Source of the DNA: Magnetospirillum aberrantis SpK
GTDB taxonomy: Bacteria; Pseudomonadota; Alphaproteobacteria; Rhodospirillales; Magnetospirillaceae
Direction: 5' to 3'
Assembly: GCF_011022235.1 (NCBI RefSeq)
Contig: NZ_JAAIYP010000001.1
Location: 1-64,000 of the forward strand
DNA: 64,000 bases
Position 1 is the stretch's first letter. Every line of letters starts with the position of its first letter. Of this stretch, positions 17,636 through 26,220 are shown one piece after another. Position numbers and translations under genes: made by a program. Below the pieces are notes generated by a model. That model ran no database searches. It was not told where the DNA came from and saw only the letters and a list, made by a program, of their open reading frames with translations.

Positions 17636-20158
17636 TCAAGAAGTCTCGGCCGGTTCGGCCTCTGGTCCAGGTTCGGCCTCTGGTCCAGGTTCCGGCGCCT
17701 GGGCCTGGGCGGCGGGCAAGGTGAAGATGAAGTGCGATCCCTGGCCGGGGCCGTCGGATTCCACCCAGATCCGGCCCTCGTGACGTTGCACGATCCGTCG
17801 GCACAACGCCAGTCCGACGCCGGCCCCTTCGTAGCGGTCGCCCCGGTGCAGGCGCTGGAACACCTTGAACAGGCGATCCGTCTGGTCGGCGGCGATGCCG
17901 ATGCCGTTGTCGGCGAAGGTGAAACGCCACCCCGAACCGTCGCGTGCCGCCCGGGCAGCGACGACCGGAGCCACGCCATCGGCATGGTACTTCAGGGCAT
18001 TGCCCAACAGGTTCTGGAACAACCGCTCGATCTCGTCCGGGCTGGCCAGAAGCCACGGCCATTCGCCTTCGATCCGCACCTCGGCCTTGGTCTGCTGGAC
18101 CACCGGCGACAGGAACAACAGCGCCTCGTCCAGGACCTTGCGGCTGTCCACCCATTCCATGGGCAGGCCACGGCGGCCGACACGGGAATATTCCAGCAAC
18201 GCCACCAGCATGCGGTCCATGCGCTTGGCGCCGTCCACGGCGAAGGAGACGAATTCGCGGATGTCGTCGGTGGCGGCGCCACCCAGGCGGCGTTCCAGCA
18301 ACTGGATGTAGCTGGCCACCATGCGCAAGGGTTCGCGCAGATCGTGCGACACCGCATAGGCGAATTGTTCCAGTTCGGCGTTGGAGCGGCTCAGTTCGTC
18401 CTCGAATTCCTTGCGGTGGGTGATGTCGAGGAAGGACGACACCGCCGACAGCGGCAATCCGTCCTCGCCCGAACCCAAGGGGGCGGCGTTGGCTTCGATC
18501 CAGGTCACGTCGCCGTTCCTGTGCCGCAGCCCCATGACCACGCCCTCGCATCGTTCCCCGGTGCGCAGCGACACATGGGCCGGGCATTCCTCATGCGTCA
18601 ACAGGCTGCCGTCGGGGTGGATGAGCTGCCAGCGCGGGTCGAACGGCGAACGCCCGGCCAAGGTTCCCGCCTCGGCCCCGAAAATACGCTCGGCGGCGGG
18701 ATTGCACGACAGGATGATGCCGTCCCGGTTTTGGACGACGATCCCTTCCATCAGCGAATCGACCAGGGCGCGATAGCGTTCCTCGCTGGCCTTGAGCGCC
18801 CGTTCGGCCTGACGCTGGGAAGTGACCTCGCCCACCGTCAGGATCGAGCCCTGAACGTTGCCGCCACGCCCGAACAGCGGCCGGGCGTTGACGTTGTACC
18901 AACGCAAGGAACCGTTGCTGCCGCGCAATCCCAGGGAAACGTTGTCCAGGGTGCGGCCGGTCCGGGCGGCGATGACGCTGGGAAACTGCTCCAACGGCAA
19001 GGGAGCCCCGGTTTCGTCCACCACGTCCCAGGCCTGGAAACCGCCGATGCGGCATAGACGCGTCTTGTCGTAGGGAATAAGCCGGGCGAAACTGTCGTTG
19101 TGGAAAAGAACCTCGCCCGATGGCGCCACCATGGCCAGCCCCTCGGCCATGGCGGAAAGGGTGACCCGCTGGGCTTCCTGTTGCTGCGCCGCCGCCCGCG
19201 CGACGCGGTCGGAATGGCGCCCGAGAACAGCGATGACCAGCAACGCCAGGGCCAGGGCCGCGGTCGCGATCCCCGCCCATAGCGAGGTCTGGTGGTTGAG
19301 CTCGCGGACCGGAGCCAACGCCCCGTCCAAACCGACACCACCGGCCATCACCTGGCCGGTCGACAGGCGTTTCCAGGCGAAGATCCGCTCGATCCCGTCA
19401 TGGGTCCCGCTGTCCCGATACCAGCCGCTTTCCGGGGCACCGGGCACCAGGAACGGCCGGTCCTCGGCGACATGCTGGCCCATGTGCTTTTCCGATTCGC
19501 GGGTACGCAACAGATAGACGCCGTCGGCACTGAACAGCGACAGGACGTCGGTGCTTCCCAGTTCGAACCGCGCCAGTTGGCGGGTCCACGCCTGGGGGTT
19601 GACGGCGATGGCCACCACACCGGCGAAGCGCCCCCGAACGACCACCGCCTTCGCCACCTGAAGGCTGAGCTTGCCGGTCAGACGTCCCTGCACGGGCGGG
19701 CTGACCACCAGGGGCAAGCCAGGTTCGGCGGCCAATTGCTGGAAATACCAGCGGTCGCCAAGATAATTGCGCGGTGCCGGCCCCAAGGAGCTGTAGGCGA
19801 GGGCGCCGCCGGCGTCGATGCGGAACAGTTGGAAGACCAGTTCGTCGCTGCCCGCCGAAACGGCGTCGCCGTACAGCCTGAGGGCATCGGCGCCCTGGGT
19901 GGCGGCGATGGACGCGGTGGTCAGCGTGACCTGAAAACGGTTGAGGGTGGTTTCCACCGCCTCGGCGGCGGCCTGGGTGATGAACACCACGCGGCGCCGG
20001 GCTTCCTCGACCGCCTCGTCCTCGGCGGTTCGCATCTCGTGGAACAGGTTGACCCAATATAACCCGATGAACAGGGCGACGATGGCGATGATCGCCAAAC
20101 GCAGCCGATCCCCCCCCCAGCGAAAGCCGCGGCCCGAATGTGCCGTAGCGTCGTTCAT
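17636..20158 (-). CDS. Cache/PAS hybrid-sensing histidine kinase
   Basis: An 840-residue membrane sensor kinase. One TM helix at about 22-42 is followed by a periplasmic Cache-like sensor (about 45-285) and a second TM near 290-312. Two cytoplasmic PAS regions follow (about 330-455 and 460-585), then HisKA with phosphorylatable H605 in SHDLREPLR, and HATPase_c with the N-box NLLGNALKYH and G-box DNGIGIAA. The C-terminal 25 residues are a low-complexity Pro/Glu tail carrying an exact 18-bp tandem duplication (GPEAEP twice). A run of nine G (sense strand, codons 14-17) could slip. Start 20158 is preferred for GGGATGGG upstream; 20167 is the alternative. A degenerate OmpR-type regulator gene lies upstream on the same strand. 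Confidence 0.88.
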   Translation of the reverse strand: MNDATAHSGRGFRWGGDRLRLAIIAIVALFIGLYWVNLFHEMRTAEDEAVEEARRRVVFITQAAAEAVETTLNRFQVTLTTASIAATQGADALRLYGDAVSAGSDELVFQLFRIDAGGALAYSSLGPAPRNYLGDRWYFQQLAAEPGLPLVVSPPVQGRLTGKLSLQVAKAVVVRGRFAGVVAIAVNPQAWTRQLARFELGSTDVLSLFSADGVYLLRTRESEKHMGQHVAEDRPFLVPGAPESGWYRDSGTHDGIERIFAWKRLSTGQVMAGGVGLDGALAPVRELNHQTSLWAGIATAALALALLVIAVLGRHSDRVARAAAQQQEAQRVTLSAMAEGLAMVAPSGEVLFHNDSFARLIPYDKTRLCRIGGFQAWDVVDETGAPLPLEQFPSVIAARTGRTLDNVSLGLRGSNGSLRWYNVNARPLFGRGGNVQGSILTVGEVTSQRQAERALKASEERYRALVDSLMEGIVVQNRDGIILSCNPAAERIFGAEAGTLAGRSPFDPRWQLIHPDGSLLTHEECPAHVSLRTGERCEGVVMGLRHRNGDVTWIEANAAPLGSGEDGLPLSAVSSFLDITHRKEFEDELSRSNAELEQFAYAVSHDLREPLRMVASYIQLLERRLGGAATDDIREFVSFAVDGAKRMDRMLVALLEYSRVGRRGLPMEWVDSRKVLDEALLFLSPVVQQTKAEVRIEGEWPWLLASPDEIERLFQNLLGNALKYHADGVAPVVAARAARDGSGWRFTFADNGIGIAADQTDRLFKVFQRLHRGDRYEGAGVGLALCRRIVQRHEGRIWVESDGPGQGSHFIFTLPAAQAQAPEPGPEAEPGPEAEPAETS

Positions 20159-20279
20159 CGAACCCATCCCTATCCAGGGTCGCGTCAAGCGCCCCCATCT
20201 TTCCGTGAAATGGTAACACGGATACGGGCAGCGCACACCCCGATTGCGTACACGCCCCTATCCAGAAGAAGGAGGCGCC

Positions 20280-20924
20280 TCAACCCCCGAGACGATATCC
20301 TCCAGCCTCTGTCAACAGCAAGGTGGCATGGACCGGATCGTCCTCGATCTTGCGCCGCAGGCGATAGATGTGGGTTTCCAGGGTATGAGTGGTGATCGCG
20401 GCGGAATAGCCCCACACCTCGGCCAGCAACTCGTCGCGCCCGACCACCCGGCCGGCGCGCCGCAGATGATCCAGGATGGCCGCTTCCTTGTCGGTCAGCC
20501 GCACCTTGCCGCCGTCCTCGGCCTCGAGCGTGCGGGCCGAGGCGTCGAACAGCCACCGCCCCAGGCGACAGGGCCTGTCTACCGTGGCCGCCCGCAACGT
20601 CTCCTCGACCCGCGCCAGCAAGGTACCCAGACGCACCGGCTTGGTCAGCACCAGAACCGGAACCGTCGCGGCGCCGGCGTCCTGGGCCGGGTCGGCGACG
20701 ATCAGATCGACTGTCGGCAGGTCGATTGTCGGTGAATCGGGGCGCAAAGCCTCGGCCACCGTCACGCGATGACCGGCACCCTCCAGAACCTCGGCCAGCA
20801 TGCGTCCGGCCACTGGGTCCGCGTCGAGCACAAGAATGTGTGTGTGGGAAATGGTCGCCCCCGTCCTGGCGTTTCGGGTAAAGCAGCCCACATATAACGC
20901 CAAGCGGCCCCAAGCGGAACCCAT
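20280..20924 (-). CDS. OmpR-type winged-helix regulator with truncated receiver
   Basis: Up to 214 residues. The C-terminal ~100 residues are a good OmpR/PhoB winged helix (LTDKEAAILDHLRRAG, ELLAEVWGYSAAITTHTLETHIYRLRRKI). The receiver is odd. The acidic pair (LVLDADP) and a D in DLIVADP are present, but VPVLVLTKPVR joins the conserved Thr and Lys directly, so about 30-35 residues covering alpha4-beta5 are missing. The annotated ATG adds about 26 residues of non-receiver sequence and has a poor ribosome site. The natural start would be near residue 25, where an ATT codon (20852) follows AGGACGGGGG. Start therefore uncertain. It may be the partner of the kinase 121 nt downstream. Confidence 0.72.
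   Translation of the reverse strand: MGSAWGRLALYVGCFTRNARTGATISHTHILVLDADPVAGRMLAEVLEGAGHRVTVAEALRPDSPTIDLPTVDLIVADPAQDAGAATVPVLVLTKPVRLGTLLARVEETLRAATVDRPCRLGRWLFDASARTLEAEDGGKVRLTDKEAAILDHLRRAGRVVGRDELLAEVWGYSAAITTHTLETHIYRLRRKIEDDPVHATLLLTEAGGYRLGG
20893..20898 (+). promoter_or_regulatory. Candidate -10 element for ribA
   Basis: TATAAC lies about 87 nt before ribA in the divergent gap with the regulator gene. The sequence 17 nt upstream (GTTTCG) is a weak -35. The opposite strand reads TTATAT and could serve the regulator. Confidence 0.3.
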
Positions 20925-20984
20925 GCCCTTTTTCCTGGCGGCGAAAACCGCTATGGTGCCGCCCTTGAATCGCTGAGAGCCGAG

Positions 20985-22100
20985 ATGAGGCCGTTACAAA
21001 CCACCTCCGGGCCGCAAATGCCCGCCCCCGAGACATTGATCAGTGTCGATCGCGCCATCGCCGAACTGCGCCGTGGCGGCATCGTCGCCGTGCAGGGCAA
21101 AGACGGCGGCGTGGTCCACACCCTGACGGCCGAGGCCGCGAACGCCGATTCCTTGTCCATGCTGGCGACCTTCGCCGCCGGCACCCGACCCGCCTTGGCG
21201 GTCACCGGCCGCCGCGCCCGCGTGCTTGGCCTGGGGGCCGAGGACAGCGCGGTGGTGCTGCTCACCTCCTTGGGCGGCATGACCGCCGAAACCGTCGCGG
21301 CGCTGGCCGATCCCTGCCTGTCCGGGCCGCGTCCCGAATTGGGCGTTCTCAGCGCCTCTCCCGCCTCGGCCACCGCCGCCCAGGCGGTCGCCCTGGCCAA
21401 GCTGGCGCGTTTGTTGCCTGCGGTCGTGGTGGTCGAGGCGGGAAACGGCTTCGCCGCCGATCAGATCCGGGTGGCCGCCGCCGACGTCGCCGCCTATCAG
21501 GTCAACACCGCCCGCACCTTGCGCGTGGTGTCCCAGGCCCGCGTGCCGCTGGCCGGGGCCGAACAGGCGCGCATCATCGCCTTCCGCCCCGCCGACGGCG
21601 GCATCGAACACCTTGCCATCGTCATCGGTGAACCGGACGTGGAACAGCCGGTGCTGACCCGGCTGCATTCCGAATGCTTCACCGGCGATCTTCTGGGGTC
21701 GTTGCGCTGCGATTGCGGCGACCAGCTCAAGGGCGCCATCGCCGAGATCGCCCAGGCCGGCAGCGGCGTCCTGCTGTATCTGGCCCAGGAAGGGCGCGGC
21801 ATCGGCCTGGTCAACAAGCTCAGGGCCTACCAGCTTCAGGACGACGGCTTCGACACCTTGGACGCCAACTTGCAGTTGGGATTCGACGACGACGAACGCA
21901 TCTATCAGCCGGCCGCCCAAATGTTGCGCCTGTTGGACATCGGCAGCGTACGGCTGATGACCAACAACCCGCTCAAGGTCGGCCAACTTTCCGCCCATGG
22001 TATCCGCGTCGCCGAACGGGTCCCGCACATCTTCCCCGCCAACGAACACAACCGGTTCTATCTGAACACCAAAGCCACCCGCAGCGGCCATCTTTTCTAG
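20985..22100 (+). CDS. ribA: GTP cyclohydrolase II with degenerate RibB-like N-domain
   Basis: The C-terminal half (about 195-371) is GTP cyclohydrolase II, which opens GTP to start riboflavin synthesis. Zinc cysteines C231, C242 and C244 are in the pattern ECFTGDLLGSLRCDCG, followed by the QEGRGIGL phosphate/catalytic motif and MTNNPLKV. The N-terminal ~190 residues resemble the shape of a RibB-type domain but lack its recognisable acidic motifs, as in other alphaproteobacterial RibA proteins, so DHBP synthase activity is not expected. ATG 20985 is used; ATG 21018 is an alternative. It is divergent from the OmpR-type regulator. Confidence 0.93.
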   Translation: MRPLQTTSGPQMPAPETLISVDRAIAELRRGGIVAVQGKDGGVVHTLTAEAANADSLSMLATFAAGTRPALAVTGRRARVLGLGAEDSAVVLLTSLGGMTAETVAALADPCLSGPRPELGVLSASPASATAAQAVALAKLARLLPAVVVVEAGNGFAADQIRVAAADVAAYQVNTARTLRVVSQARVPLAGAEQARIIAFRPADGGIEHLAIVIGEPDVEQPVLTRLHSECFTGDLLGSLRCDCGDQLKGAIAEIAQAGSGVLLYLAQEGRGIGLVNKLRAYQLQDDGFDTLDANLQLGFDDDERIYQPAAQMLRLLDIGSVRLMTNNPLKVGQLSAHGIRVAERVPHIFPANEHNRFYLNTKATRSGHLF

Positions 22101-22223
22101 GCAACCGGCAGTTTCTGCCGTCCGGGAAGACAGGGCAAACAGGCAAATCGTTTAAAAACAAAGCACTATGATTTGGCATCATGCTTGCAGCGTCTTTTTC
22201 GACCGCCGCCAAGCAGGTGAACC

Positions 22224-23315
22224 ATGTCCCTATCCGCCGTCGCCCCCACGCCGTTCTATTACGACCCGGAACGCCTGCAACTCGACCCGCCGCCAGCGGC
22301 GGAACGGGACAAGACCGCCGCCACGGACAGCCAGGACAAAAGCGGCGAAAAGCACCTGTCCATGTTCGCCGAGGGCGACGATTCCCCCAGCTTCTGGGAC
22401 CTGCTGGACGTCATCAACCCGCTTCAGCACATCCCGGTGGTCAGCAACATCTACCGCGAGATCACCGGCGACCAGATCGGGGTGGGCGCCCGGCTGGTCG
22501 GCGGCGCCTTGCTGGGCGGTCCTATCGGCCTGATCGCCTCGGCGGTGGATTGCGTGGTCGAGGAAAGCACCGGCAAGGACACCGGCGGCCACATGCTGGC
22601 GCTGTTCCAGGACGACACGGCACAAGACGCCCCCGGTGCCACCCAATTGGCCCAGGCCGACGCGACCCAGGCGGAAATTCCTGCCGCCCCTGTCGAGCCG
22701 CAGAAGGTGGCGCCCGCAAACATTCAGAACGGAAACATTCAGAACGAAAATATCGGACCCCAGGCGGTGGCGGCCCCGGTGATCACCCTTCCCGGTGCTG
22801 CGGGGACCACGAGTGGCGGGCCACGCCCCATGGTGTTCAGCCTGAACGGCGACACGACCACGCCCCAAGCCCAAACCACGCCCCAAACCCAAACCATGCC
22901 CATGCCGGTCAGCCTTGCGCCGCCGACCGGGGCCGCGCCGACCGGTTCCACGTTGACCGATTCCATGCCGCTGGCCAACGCCCGGACGGGGCGGGTCATG
23001 CCGGTGCCGGAACGCAACCCCAACGCCATGCCCATGCCAAAACCGCTGGTCACCGTTCCGGTTTCCGGCTCGACCAGCCGTTCGAACGTGCCGGTCACCG
23101 GTCACGTCACCGCCAGCAACGCCTATCACGCCACCGCCACAACCCGCCCGCCCAGCGCCGAGGAACAATTGGCCAGCCATCCCATGACGCCGCCCGCCGA
23201 CACCGCCGGCAGCGATTGGTTCACCACCGCGTGGAGCCAGGCCCTGGACAAGTACCAGCGCGCCAACCAGCGCAGCGGCAAAAGCGCCGACGACAGCGGC
23301 GAGACCTTGCAGTAA
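22224..23315 (+). CDS. Conserved hypothetical protein with low-complexity C-terminal half
   Basis: A 363-residue protein. Residues about 55-125 look like the conserved part: FWDLLDVINPLQHIPVVSNI and GVGARLVGGALLGGPIGLIA, a Gly/Ala-rich hydrophobic stretch that may insert into or lie on a membrane. The rest is Pro/Thr/Ala/Gln-rich and disordered. It carries short internal duplications (NIQNGNIQNENI near 172 and PQAQTTPQTQT near 215). No signal peptide or catalytic motif is visible. The Asn/Gln repeats are encoded by near-identical codons, suggesting recent slippage. It ends exactly where the convergent yggS gene ends. Function unknown. Confidence 0.7.
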   Translation: MSLSAVAPTPFYYDPERLQLDPPPAAERDKTAATDSQDKSGEKHLSMFAEGDDSPSFWDLLDVINPLQHIPVVSNIYREITGDQIGVGARLVGGALLGGPIGLIASAVDCVVEESTGKDTGGHMLALFQDDTAQDAPGATQLAQADATQAEIPAAPVEPQKVAPANIQNGNIQNENIGPQAVAAPVITLPGAAGTTSGGPRPMVFSLNGDTTTPQAQTTPQTQTMPMPVSLAPPTGAAPTGSTLTDSMPLANARTGRVMPVPERNPNAMPMPKPLVTVPVSGSTSRSNVPVTGHVTASNAYHATATTRPPSAEEQLASHPMTPPADTAGSDWFTTAWSQALDKYQRANQRSGKSADDSGETLQ

Positions 23316-24005
23316 TCAAGCTTCCGCAGGCTGTTCGCCGTAATCGCGTTCCCCGAAGATGGCCGATCCCACCCGTACATGGGTCGCGCCCTGGGCGATG
23401 GCCGTTTCGAAATCGCCGCTCATCCCCATGCTGACGACCTTGAGGCCATTGCGCTCCGCCGCCTCGGCCAGCATGCGGAAATGGGGCGCGGGGTCTTCGT
23501 CCACCGGCGGAATGCACATCAGCCCGATCACCGGTAACTGATATTCCATGCGGCACAGCCGCAACATGGAATCCACCGAATCCGGGTGCAGTCCGGCTTT
23601 TTGCTCCTCAAGGCCCGTGTTCACCTGGAGCAGGCAAGGCACCTGGCGGCCGCTGCGCTCCATTTCGTCGGCCAGGGCGCGGGCCAGCTTGGGTCGGTCC
23701 ACGGTCTCGATGATGTCGAACAACGCCACCGCCTCACGCACCTTGTTGGTCTGAAGCGGGCCGATCAGATGCAGTTCCACATCGGCGAAAGCGGCCTTGA
23801 GATCGGGCCATTTGGCCCGCGATTCCTGGACCCGGTTCTCGCCGAACACCCGCTGTCCGGCCTCGAGCGCCGTACGGATGGTGGCGGCGTCGTGGGTCTT
23901 GGACACCGCCACCAGGGAAATTGTGGCGGGGTCGCGGCCGCAATCGCGAGCGGCGTCGGCAATGCGTTGCTTGACAGCGGCCAAGGCCTGGGGGATGTCG
24001 GACAC
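23316..24005 (-). CDS. yggS: YggS-family PLP homeostasis protein
   Basis: A 229-residue TIM-barrel protein of the YggS/PROSC family, which binds pyridoxal phosphate without a known enzymatic turnover and helps keep B6 vitamer and amino-acid pools balanced. The PLP lysine is K36 in LVAVSKTH. Other family marks are FGENRVQE, HLIGPLQTNK, SMGMSGDFETAI and VRVGSAIFGER. It is divergent from the thiE-like gene, with only 27 nt between starts, and convergent with the low-complexity gene. Confidence 0.94.
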   Translation of the reverse strand: MSDIPQALAAVKQRIADAARDCGRDPATISLVAVSKTHDAATIRTALEAGQRVFGENRVQESRAKWPDLKAAFADVELHLIGPLQTNKVREAVALFDIIETVDRPKLARALADEMERSGRQVPCLLQVNTGLEEQKAGLHPDSVDSMLRLCRMEYQLPVIGLMCIPPVDEDPAPHFRMLAEAAERNGLKVVSMGMSGDFETAIAQGATHVRVGSAIFGERDYGEQPAEA

Positions 24006-24032
24006 GATGGAACCTGTCTGGATGAAGGGCGC

Positions 24033-24611
24033 ATGACCCTAACAAACCTGAGCCGACGAAAAAAGCCGCCATGCCGCCTGTTGGTCAGCGACGAAATCCG
24101 TTTGCCCGATCCCACGGCGGCGGCGGCCCGGCTGTCACCGGGCGACGGCGTATTGCTGCGCCATTATCACGCCGTGGATCGCGCCGCCCTGGCGCGACGG
24201 CTGGCGATCCGGGCCCGCGAACGGCGGCTGGTGCTGCTGATGGCCGGCGGCGACTGGCGGCTGGCGGCATTGGTCGGCGCCCATGGCGTCCACCTGCCGC
24301 AAAATATGGCACGCGGATTGTGTGATCCCGGCCTGCGGCTGTGGCTGCGACGCGGCCATCTGCTCAGCGTGGCCTGCCACGACCGGGCGGCGCTGGCCCG
24401 TGCCCGGACCTTGGGTGCCGACATGGCGACGTTGTCGCCGGTGTTCCCAACCCGCAGCCATCCCGGCGCGCCGTCCCTGGGAATCACCCGTTTCGCCCTG
24501 TGGACGGCAAAGGCCGGCCTGCCGGTGCTGGCCTTGGGCGGCGTCAACCGCCGCACCGCACGAACTTTACGTTTCGCCGCCGGCTGGGCGGCCATCGACG
24601 GGTTGCGCTAG
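24033..24611 (+). CDS. Thiamine phosphate synthase-like (ThiE/TenI) protein
   Basis: A 192-residue TIM-barrel protein. The C-terminal half matches ThiE/TenI well: GVHLPQN, SVACHDRAALARARTLGADMATLSPVFPT with SHPGAPSLG, and LPVLALGGV. ThiE joins HMP-pyrophosphate and thiazole phosphate; TenI-type paralogues instead act on the thiazole tautomer. The N-terminal ~60 residues are divergent, and the usual diphosphate-binding QxRxK strand is not clear, so I stop at the family level. ATG 24033 follows AAGGG; the longer frame back to 23586 is antisense to yggS. Isolated from other thi genes. Confidence 0.78.
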   Translation: MTLTNLSRRKKPPCRLLVSDEIRLPDPTAAAARLSPGDGVLLRHYHAVDRAALARRLAIRARERRLVLLMAGGDWRLAALVGAHGVHLPQNMARGLCDPGLRLWLRRGHLLSVACHDRAALARARTLGADMATLSPVFPTRSHPGAPSLGITRFALWTAKAGLPVLALGGVNRRTARTLRFAAGWAAIDGLR

Positions 24612-24613
24612 AC

Positions 24614-24647
24614 AAAAAAAAGAAAGGGCGGCCGAAGCCGCCCTTTC
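24614..24647 (-). terminator. Rho-independent terminator of porin 1
   Basis: On the minus strand, GAAAGGGCGGC / GCCGCCCTTTC (11 bp) with a TTCG tetraloop is followed by eight T. It sits 22 nt after the porin 1 stop. Porin 2 has an identical stem and loop. On the plus strand it also follows the thiE-like stop. Confidence 0.92.
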
Positions 24648-24669
24648 CCGAACAAGCCGTTCAGTTCGA

Positions 24670-25818
24670 TTAGAACTGGAGCGACAGACCGGTGGCAACC
24701 ATCCAGCCCTTGTTCTCGTTCTGCTGCAGGTTGGTTTCGTCGCTGTACTCGGCGTGACCAACGGTGGCCAGCACGTCGACGCCAGCGCCCAGGGTGTACT
24801 TGCCCGAGACCTGGTAGACCGTGAACTCATCCTCACCAGCGGTGGTGATGGAGCCTTCAGCCTGCGAGTTGAAGTAGACGAAGCTGACGGCGTAGGGGCC
24901 GGAAGCGTACTGGACGCCAGCGTCCCAGGTGTCGCCCTGGAGGAAGCCGGCAACGCCTTCGGCGTTGATCTTACGATAGGAACCGCCCACGGTGAAACCG
25001 GCGTAGCCGATCTGGGTACCGAAAGCGTATTCGTTCACGCCCTGGCCCTTCGAGGGAGTGGAGTAAGCCGGGCTGTTCACGTCGTAGGTGGCCCAGCCGC
25101 CCGACAGCTTGAAGTCAACGCCCGAGAAGGTGTTGGTGTACAGACCGCCGACACCGTAGATCTCACCGGCGGTCACGCCGCTGTTGGTGGAGATGTTGGT
25201 GGCGCCACGGTTGTCCTGGGTGCTGTTCGGCTTGTAGGACGCGCCCAGGGTCAGGCCGTAGAAGGTCGGGGCAACGTAGGTCACGCCTTCGGAATCACCG
25301 TCGGTGTCGATCGAGGTGACGACCTGGGTCTGCACGGCATCGGGCTTGGCGATGGCGAGACCACCGGTCAGCAGACCGTCGGAGTCGGTGTTGCCGGCGG
25401 CGTCCGGGGCCATCACGTGCAGCAGGACAGTGCCGTTGGCTTCGGAGCCCAGGATCACCTTACCGAAACCGCCGGCGATGAACACGTTGGACTTGTCGAT
25501 GGTGTCGGCAGTGTTGTCGGTGGTGCCACCGGCTTCCAGCTCGACATTGATGCCGACCTGCATGCCGTTGTCCAGGGTGGTCGAACCCGAGAAGAAGATC
25601 TCGTTGTCACCCTTGATGTCGACGCTGTTGTAGTCGCCCTGGGCGCCAGCAGTGCCGTTGTTGTTGGCCTGATAGGAATCGTCCTGCCAAGCGCCGACGA
25701 CCCACCACTTGGAGAAACCACCGAGCTCCAGCTTGATCTTCTCGGACGCCGAAGCGGCGCCGGTCGACAGCATGGACGCGGCAACCAGCGCAGTGCTGGC
25801 GACAAGAATCTTCTTCAT
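24670..25818 (-). CDS. Gram-negative porin, copy 1
   Basis: A 382-residue outer-membrane beta-barrel porin. The signal peptide MKKILVASTALVAASMLSTGAASA is cleaved before SEKIKLELGG. Alternating polar/hydrophobic strands with Gly and aromatic residues run throughout, and the protein ends in Phe (GLSLQF), the Bam recognition signature. Strand motifs such as GFGKVILGSEANG and YQVSGKYTLGAGVDVLATVGHAEY resemble Rhodospirillales general porins. MKKILVAS follows GAGGGG. It has its own candidate promoter (25884-25912) and terminator. Porin 2, immediately upstream on the same strand, is a clear paralogue. Pore selectivity cannot be deduced. Confidence 0.92.
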   Translation of the reverse strand: MKKILVASTALVAASMLSTGAASASEKIKLELGGFSKWWVVGAWQDDSYQANNNGTAGAQGDYNSVDIKGDNEIFFSGSTTLDNGMQVGINVELEAGGTTDNTADTIDKSNVFIAGGFGKVILGSEANGTVLLHVMAPDAAGNTDSDGLLTGGLAIAKPDAVQTQVVTSIDTDGDSEGVTYVAPTFYGLTLGASYKPNSTQDNRGATNISTNSGVTAGEIYGVGGLYTNTFSGVDFKLSGGWATYDVNSPAYSTPSKGQGVNEYAFGTQIGYAGFTVGGSYRKINAEGVAGFLQGDTWDAGVQYASGPYAVSFVYFNSQAEGSITTAGEDEFTVYQVSGKYTLGAGVDVLATVGHAEYSDETNLQQNENKGWMVATGLSLQF

Positions 25819-25883
25819 GAGTACCCCTCGTGCCTCGTATGACGAAAAAAAGCGGCGACGTTCCTGCCGCCTAATTTCGATGC

Positions 25884-25912
25884 ATCCTACGAAGGCCAAG
25901 GGAAAGGTTCAA
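25884..25912 (-). promoter_or_regulatory. Candidate promoter of porin 1
   Basis: On the minus strand, TTGAAC and TAGGAT are separated by 17 nt, 66 nt before the porin 1 start codon. The long leader fits other abundant outer-membrane protein mRNAs. Confidence 0.45.
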
Positions 25913-26062
25913 CGACTTGATTGCAGCTGCGAACACTTCTCAGAAGGGTGTTGCAGAATCGTCACAGAACGGTCACGCCGCCACGCTCTCACCCCTAGCA
26001 AGTCATTGAAAACAGAGGAAAATGTTCATCGCCGAATTCCGGGAAACATGCCCGCCAATAAG

Positions 26063-26146
26063 GCGTCATTCCCGCGAAAGCGGGAATCCATGGTGGGAAA
26101 CGGCGCCCTGGACCCCGGTTCGCGCTACGCTTGGCTGGGGTGACGC
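26063..26146. repeat. Short MITE/REP-like element with CCCGCGAAAGCGGG hairpin
   Basis: The 84-bp block is bounded by GCGTCA / TGACGC terminal inverted repeats. It contains an 8-bp perfect stem ATTCCCGC / GCGGGAAT with a GAAA tetraloop (26068-26087). The sequence around this hairpin resembles a REP-type motif I know from many proteobacterial genomes. It carries no gene and lies between the two porin genes. Confidence 0.7.
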
Positions 26147-26189
26147 TCTGTTGATGGGCCCTTCCCCGAAAATCGGCGAAGAACCAAAC

Positions 26190-26220
26190 AAAAAGAAAGG
26201 GCGGCCGAAGCCGCCCTTTC
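26190..26220 (-). terminator. Rho-independent terminator of porin 2
   Basis: The same 11-bp GAAAGGGCGGC stem and TTCG loop as the porin 1 terminator, followed on the minus strand by TTTTT. It lies 25 nt past the porin 2 stop. Confidence 0.9.

Noticed and set aside
17652-17690. Possible CRISPR or tandem array
   Set aside because: Only two copies of an 18-bp unit inside a coding sequence; no spacers. No CRISPR-like array or cas gene was seen anywhere.
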